DNA of 64,000 nt from Ehrlichia sp028752135 (GTDB lineage Bacteria; Pseudomonadota; Alphaproteobacteria; Rickettsiales; Anaplasmataceae). This document shows positions 59,688-64,000 of this stretch, one piece after another. Within the stretch, counting starts at the first letter, position 1; each line of letters starts with the position of its first letter. Below the pieces are notes generated by a model that saw nothing but the letters and a program-made list of their open reading frames with translations, did not search any database and was not told where the DNA came from. The stretch is taken from positions 372,001 to 436,000 of the forward strand of contig CP082782.1 of the NCBI GenBank assembly GCA_028752135.1, written 5' to 3'. Position numbers and translations under genes: made by a program.

Positions 59688-60494
59688 TTTAGGTTTCTAA
59701 AGAATCTTTTTAATATTTGTGTTATGTGATTTACCATGATTAATATTTGCTACTGTATAATAATTAATTATGTTAATTTTGAAGTAATTTTTTAGAAAAT
59801 ATTAGTCTGAATGCTTTGAATGTGTGTAGGTATATTATTCAAAGTATATTTTTATGTTTTGTTAAATATGTAAATAATTATACTACATATTTTGAAATAA
59901 TTTTTACAGGATAATTAATCTGATATTGCAAATATGTTTATAATATTATAATAGAATATTTTCAAAACATATTTCATGTATTTTTTAAGAAGTTATTTTT
60001 TTGAATTAAATTAGAAGCGTATGTCAGTATTACTCAAGTGCTCTGTAATTAAAATACTTATTTATGGGTGCGGATCTACTATAAATTTAGATAGAATTAC
60101 TGTGTAATATTTTTTTCTTATATGGCTTAACAATATTGTTTTATTTACGATAATGTTTTATCCTCATTATAAAAGGTGTTGTAAGTATTAATGTTGCAAT
60201 ATCTATATTGTTTATTTAAAGAAAAAGATTTGTTGTAGAGGATGTTTTTTATTGTGAAATATTAAGAAAAAAGTAGTTCTAATTAAGAAATATATCATTG
60301 AGAAAGTATATTGTTATCATATTTTTAAAATTGTTATTTATTTTAGGTAATTCATTATTTTTTAGGTATATTTTATAATTATTTAAAATAAAAAATATAT
60401 TTCTATGTGGTGTTGCTTAGGTAATTTAAGGAAAGTAAGATAGTCTTACTTGGTATCTAGTCTGTGTTGATTTATTTTGATGTAAGGTTCTATA
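59688..60494. other. Intergenic gap, nothing recognised
   Basis: About 800 bp of very AT-rich sequence (long runs of T and A) upstream of pdxH. No coding frame, tRNA or convincing hairpin seen. Confidence 0.45.
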
Positions 60495-61082
60495 ATGAAT
60501 GAAAATAATCCTATTGAATTATTTAGTTTGTGGTATGAGGAAATGTTAAGAATTCCTTGTAAAGAACCTACGGCAATGGTATTAGCCACTTGTAGCAAGG
60601 ATCTTAAACCTTCAGCAAGAGTTGTGTTGTTAAAACAATATAGTGATCAAGGTTTTGTATTTTTTACAAATATTAATAGTCGTAAGGGACAGGAAATACA
60701 GAATAATCCTTATGTTGCTCTTGTATTTGATTGGAATCATATTTCTAAGCAGGTAAGGATTGAAGGTAAAATAGAAATGTTATTGGATGAAGATATAGAT
60801 AAATACTATGCATCCAGATCTCGTGGTAGTCAAATAAGTGCTTTGTGTTCTAATCAGTCTAGTATTTTAAAAAACAGAAAAGATTTTATTGATTCTATTG
60901 AAAATATGACAAAAGAGTTTTATGGTAAACCAATACCTAGACCAAGTTATTGGGTTGGAATGAGAGTTGTTCCAATGTTAATAGAATTTTGGGAGGAGGG
61001 TTTATATAGGATTCATACAAGGTCTCAGTATACTAGAAAAGATACTAATCACCAGTGGAATGTTGTAGAATTATATCCGTGA
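60495..61082 (+). CDS. pdxH: Pyridoxamine 5'-phosphate oxidase
   Basis: A 195-residue FMN enzyme producing pyridoxal 5'-phosphate, needed by PLP enzymes such as BioF in this window. Seen: PSARVVLLKQYSDQGFVFFTN, NSRKGQEIQNNPYVALVFDW, KQVRIEGKIE, SRGSQISALCSNQSS, and the C-terminal substrate region GMRVVPMLIEFWEEG with RIHTR. The family's C-terminal Arg-Leu-x-Pro motif appears as VVELYP. Length slightly shorter than the usual 210-220. Confidence 0.95.
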   Translation: MNENNPIELFSLWYEEMLRIPCKEPTAMVLATCSKDLKPSARVVLLKQYSDQGFVFFTNINSRKGQEIQNNPYVALVFDWNHISKQVRIEGKIEMLLDEDIDKYYASRSRGSQISALCSNQSSILKNRKDFIDSIENMTKEFYGKPIPRPSYWVGMRVVPMLIEFWEEGLYRIHTRSQYTRKDTNHQWNVVELYP

Positions 61083-61672
61083 TTGAAATTAATTGTTTGT
61101 ATTCTTTATAATGTTATTTTTAATAGATAATTATGTATTTTAGAAGCTAGTCTATACTCTATGTATTCATATGAGTAATTGAAAGTTTATTTACCCAAAT
61201 TATATATATAAGAAGATGATGAGTTTTAGTGAGTATATATTTATTTGAAAAGTGTGAAAGTTAATCTTGGATGGAAATAAAGCATTAGTTGCTGATCATA
61301 AGTTGGATATTGTTGTAATTAAACTGAATTATATTAAAATCACGTACTATAGGAAATTCTTTTGATAAATAGCACATGAAATATAATAATATGTATTACT
61401 TTATATCAAGAACAAAGGTGTATAAGGAGAGTATAGAGTATAAGGTACATCAGTGTTAATTAATTTATATGTTGTTTAGAATGAAAATATTAGAATATTT
61501 ATTAGAATTATACTTGTTTATACTGGAAGTAGTTTTGTATGTTTGTATATGAAGGAATATATTGTTCTATTGTTTGAAAGAAAAATTAAGGATGTTAACT
61601 TTTCGTTATATTCAGAAAAGAGTTTGTTGCTAAATATATTAATTGAGTTTTACTGCTTTATCAAAGTTTATG
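61083..61672. other. Intergenic gap between convergent pdxH and bolA family gene
   Basis: About 590 bp, no coding frame of note and no strong terminator. Confidence 0.45.
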
Positions 61673-61945
61673 TTATTTGTTGTACTCTGCTTCTGTATAG
61701 AGTGAAAAAGAAATAGAATGCGTTAATTTTATTTCCTCTTCTAATATCTTATGTAATAGTTTATACCTGTTGATTTTACTTGTGCCTGAAAAATCATTAG
61801 ATATTACTTGTATTTTTAAATGTGAAATGCTAGAAATACAATAGAAATTATGTCCCCTGTGTTTTGGTGATTCATCTATTATTTCAAGTTGTAATACGTC
61901 TAATGCTGATTGAATCTTACTTTCTATTTTTTGAATGATATCCAT
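61673..61945 (-). CDS. BolA family protein
   Basis: A 90-residue BolA-fold protein. The IIDESPKHRGHNFYCISSIS segment carries the conserved His used by BolA proteins to bind a [2Fe-2S] cluster with a monothiol glutaredoxin, and SFSLYTEAEY is the typical C-terminus (Leu-x-Thr-x-x-Glu). BolA-glutaredoxin pairs act in iron-sulfur trafficking and iron sensing. No glutaredoxin gene is adjacent. Confidence 0.88.
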   Translation of the reverse strand: MDIIQKIESKIQSALDVLQLEIIDESPKHRGHNFYCISSISHLKIQVISNDFSGTSKINRYKLLHKILEEEIKLTHSISFSLYTEAEYNK

Positions 61946-62197
61946 AATTTTACAGTACTAACTTTATATAATTATAACACTTTTGTTTGATGAGAGTTTT
62001 TTATATGAATAAAAATTTGATAAGTAAATGCTTAATATTAATCAAAACCTTAAGGTCTAATACGCCTACTCATGTAAATGGATTAATATTTTAATAAAAT
62101 AATAAGCAAATTGTTCAATAATTGCTAATTTGGTATACAGAATTGAGTTTTTTATCTAATATGATATAAATTTTTTTATTGTTTGGGAAGTAATGTA

Positions 62198-63022
62198 ATG
62201 AAGTTTTATAAGTATATGTTTTTTTGTTTTTTGCTATTGCCATTTCACTTAATGGCATTGCAATCTACTATTAATATTCCTAGTGAGTGTGTTAATCCAT
62301 CCGGTATACATCCTTTTTTTAAAACAGATCAATATGATAAATGTAATGACTTACCTGTTGCTCCTACACTTAATGAATTTGATGAGGCTGTTTTGGATGT
62401 TTGTGGTGATTGGGGAAGTAATCCAAAAATGGAGGATTTTAAAAAGCTATTGAATAAAAAAGAGTATAGAAAATATGTTGATGAATTATATGAAGGATTA
62501 AATCATCAAGTCTTTACTCCGAATGCAGACCTTACTACATTTAAAAATGAATTAGCGGAGTTGTGGTTTAGTAGAAATGGATTTACTCATGTAATGTGTG
62601 GGGAGCCTAGATTGGGTAAATTAGGTGGTATGCATTTCTTTGGGCGTTATCTGCAAGCTCAACAAAATGAATGGGCTGGTAGATATTATAATAGTAGACT
62701 CGTAGATGAGATTAGTGATAGGGTATTTACAATTGGAGTTAAATTTAAAAATACTAATGGTAATTTAACAGTTGATGCTAGAAAGGGTTATGATTTATTA
62801 CATGCTAACGAAATCATATTGCATGCTACAAAAGCCTACAAAGGGTTTGCTGAAAGGTCAGGATTACAGGCAAGGAGAACTAGACATTGTCTTTATGATA
62901 GTGAGGGTATTACTTATGTATTTGTAGCTCGTAAAGGTGGTGTTGTTACATTTTTTGCAGATTTAACACCACATTGTGGCAGAGGTGAAAAAGAGTGCAG
63001 CTGTGTAAGATTAGAAAAGTAA
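62198..63022 (+). CDS. Secreted EndoU/XendoU-like protein, copy 1
   Basis: A 274-residue protein with a signal peptide (MKFYKYMFFCFLLLPFHLMA). Conserved core: LDVCGDWGSNPK, LYEGLNHQVFTPNADL, then FTHVMCGEPRLGKLGGMHFF with His146, GRYLQAQQNEWAGRYYN, and a C-terminal RHCLYDSEGITYVFV with a Cys/His-rich end (PHCGRGEKECSC). The Phe-x-His-Val...Gly-Gly-x-His pattern resembles the first catalytic His region of EndoU/XendoU ribonucleases, so I suggest an EndoU-type fold. I could not place the other two catalytic residues with confidence. ATG 62198 (GGGAAG upstream) is preferred over TTG 62183. The following gene is a paralogue. Confidence 0.6.
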   Translation: MKFYKYMFFCFLLLPFHLMALQSTINIPSECVNPSGIHPFFKTDQYDKCNDLPVAPTLNEFDEAVLDVCGDWGSNPKMEDFKKLLNKKEYRKYVDELYEGLNHQVFTPNADLTTFKNELAELWFSRNGFTHVMCGEPRLGKLGGMHFFGRYLQAQQNEWAGRYYNSRLVDEISDRVFTIGVKFKNTNGNLTVDARKGYDLLHANEIILHATKAYKGFAERSGLQARRTRHCLYDSEGITYVFVARKGGVVTFFADLTPHCGRGEKECSCVRLEK

Positions 63023-63404
63023 GGTTATAAGTTTGTTATTACGTGTAAGTGTATATCATCAAATAGAGGAATAACATATAGTTTATAGTAGCTATAATTG
63101 TTAGAAAGCTGTTTCTACTTAAACGAAATCTAACTACTTGCTATACTAAATGATTTTTTGTTCTGATGTATAGCAAGTAAGAGAATTTTTGTATTACCAC
63201 AATGATTTTATTGCTTAGTTATTTTGTGGCAAACAGTGCTTTATATTTTGTTTTTCTGTGAAGAAAAAGATTAGGTATATTAGTTTTTTTATTGTTTTAA
63301 GGTTTTTACAATGATTTTATTATTAAAAAATTATTATATGTTGTTTAAATTTTAAAACTAAGGTATAGGATTTTAATTTTTTATATAATTTAAGAGGTGA
63401 TATT
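63023..63404. other. Intergenic gap between the two EndoU-like paralogues
   Basis: About 380 bp. Contains the inverted repeat at 63135-63179 listed separately; otherwise no coding frame. Confidence 0.45.
63135..63190 (+). terminator. Inverted repeat between the EndoU-like genes, possible terminator
   Basis: TACTTGCTATAC (63135-63146) pairs perfectly with GTATAGCAAGTA (63168-63179), a 12-bp stem with a 21-nt loop, followed by AGAGAATTTTT. The loop is long for a classical terminator but the arms are the longest perfect inverted repeat I noticed here. It could alternatively be a protein-binding site or mRNA-stability element. Confidence 0.45.
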
Positions 63405-64000
63405 ATGAGTTTTTATAAATATGTATGGTTTTGTTTGATTCTGTTTTCGTTTAATTTAATGTTTTGTTCATCTATTTATGCTTCTAGTGAGGTTTTAACA
63501 GGTCAAGATAATGTAAATTCTTGTGGATGTTTACAAAATCAATCTATTATGAATCCTTTTTTTAAAGCTGCTGACGAAGACTGCGACTTGCCTGTTACTG
63601 AGGATTGCGATTTACCTGTTGCTCCTGAGCTTAATAAATTTGATAAAGCTGTTTTGAATGTTTGTGGAGGTTGGGTTAATACTCCTAGGGCAGACCTTTT
63701 TAAAGTTATGTTAGATAATACAGAATATAAAGAATATGTTGATAAGCTTTATGAAGGCTTAAATCATCAGGTCTTTACTCCTAATGCGAGTCTTGAAAAG
63801 TTTAAAGATGAGCTGACAAAATTGTGGTTTGGGCAACACGCTTTTGCTCATATCATGTGTGGGCAACCTGGAGAACTTAAATTAGGTGGTATGCATTTCT
63901 TTGGTCGTTATATCCAAGCTCAAGAGAATAATTGGGCTGGTAGACACTATGATAGTACTGTTATTGATGAAGTCAGCGATAAGGTTTACACAATTGGGGT
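63405..64000 (+). CDS. Secreted EndoU/XendoU-like protein, copy 2 (cut by window end)
   Basis: Open to the end of the window, 198 codons seen. Signal peptide MSFYKYVWFCLILFSFNLMF then about 60 variable residues with an internal repeat (DCDLPVTEDCDLPVAPEL). From there it aligns with the upstream gene: LNKFDKAVLNVCGGW, YEGLNHQVFTPNAS, FAHIMCGQPGELKLGGMHFF with the same His, GRYIQAQENNWAGRHYD, and VSDKVYTIGV. AAGAGGTG 6 nt before ATG 63405 is a good ribosome binding site. The pair is a tandem duplication diverged to roughly 55-60 percent identity by eye in the core. Confidence 0.8.
   Translation, partial: MSFYKYVWFCLILFSFNLMFCSSIYASSEVLTGQDNVNSCGCLQNQSIMNPFFKAADEDCDLPVTEDCDLPVAPELNKFDKAVLNVCGGWVNTPRADLFKVMLDNTEYKEYVDKLYEGLNHQVFTPNASLEKFKDELTKLWFGQHAFAHIMCGQPGELKLGGMHFFGRYIQAQENNWAGRHYDSTVIDEVSDKVYTIG

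Noticed and set aside
1..64000. CRISPR arrays, insertion sequences, prophage genes, rRNA genes
   Set aside because: No regularly spaced direct repeats with unique spacers, no transposase or integrase frames, and no rRNA sequence seen, as expected for Ehrlichia.

Overview
The window is 64 kb of very AT-rich DNA from an obligate intracellular alphaproteobacterium of the Anaplasmataceae, most likely an Ehrlichia. The gene set (dispersed pst genes, sucCD, rpsU, COQ9 family, RNase J, Mrp antiporter subunit E, BioF), the long empty intergenic gaps and the large low-complexity secreted-type proteins all fit. Gaps of 0.5-1.1 kb and degenerate tandem repeats of about 145-150 bp recall E. ruminantium, but the species cannot be fixed from sequence reading alone.

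Layout. 0.3-3.8 kb: PhnP-like metallohydrolase, then (minus) a pstA/glutamine synthetase-like pair. 3.9-6.6 kb: alaS. 7.2-13.5 kb (minus): sucD, sucC, rpsU, pstS, a Sco-type copper chaperone, a nitronate monooxygenase-like flavoprotein and cytochrome b561. 13.6-15.3 kb: iron(III)-type ABC permease. 15.8-21.1 kb (minus): type I secretion HlyD-family adaptor, COQ9 family protein, RNase J. 21.4-23.3 kb: membrane protein plus secreted metallophosphoesterase. 23.6-39.2 kb: one continuous translation/transcription cluster rpsL-rpsG-fusA-tuf-trnW-secE-nusG-rplK-rplA-rplJ-rplL-rpoB-rpoC. 40-43 kb: bioF, tRNA-Arg(CCU), a small VTT/DedA-like membrane protein, rnhB. 44.1-48.9 kb: a giant 1604-residue protein with an internal domain duplication, degenerate tandem repeats, phosphotyrosine-like motifs and a bactofilin/FapA-like beta-helix. 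49-58 kb: mrpE, MotE/MgtE-N-like protein, coaX, pyrD, def, argH, a carboxylesterase. 58.7-64 kb: patatin-like phospholipase, pdxH, bolA family, and two tandem paralogous secreted proteins with an EndoU/XendoU-like motif, the second cut by the window end.

Striking property: eight genes carry a single-base lesion that splits an otherwise intact reading frame: glutamine synthetase-like, the ABC permease, tuf (nonsense), rplJ, rpoB, bioF, the MotE-like gene and argH. Six lie in or beside short homopolymers. rpoB and rplJ cannot be null in a living cell, so sequence error is the simplest explanation; transcriptional slippage on A-tracts is a second possibility for some. The affected genes are annotated here across the lesion.

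The best candidates for undescribed biology are the 1604-residue protein, the EndoU-like tandem pair, the membrane protein/phosphoesterase pair, and the tandem duplication that has copied the 3' end of the HlyD-family gene.
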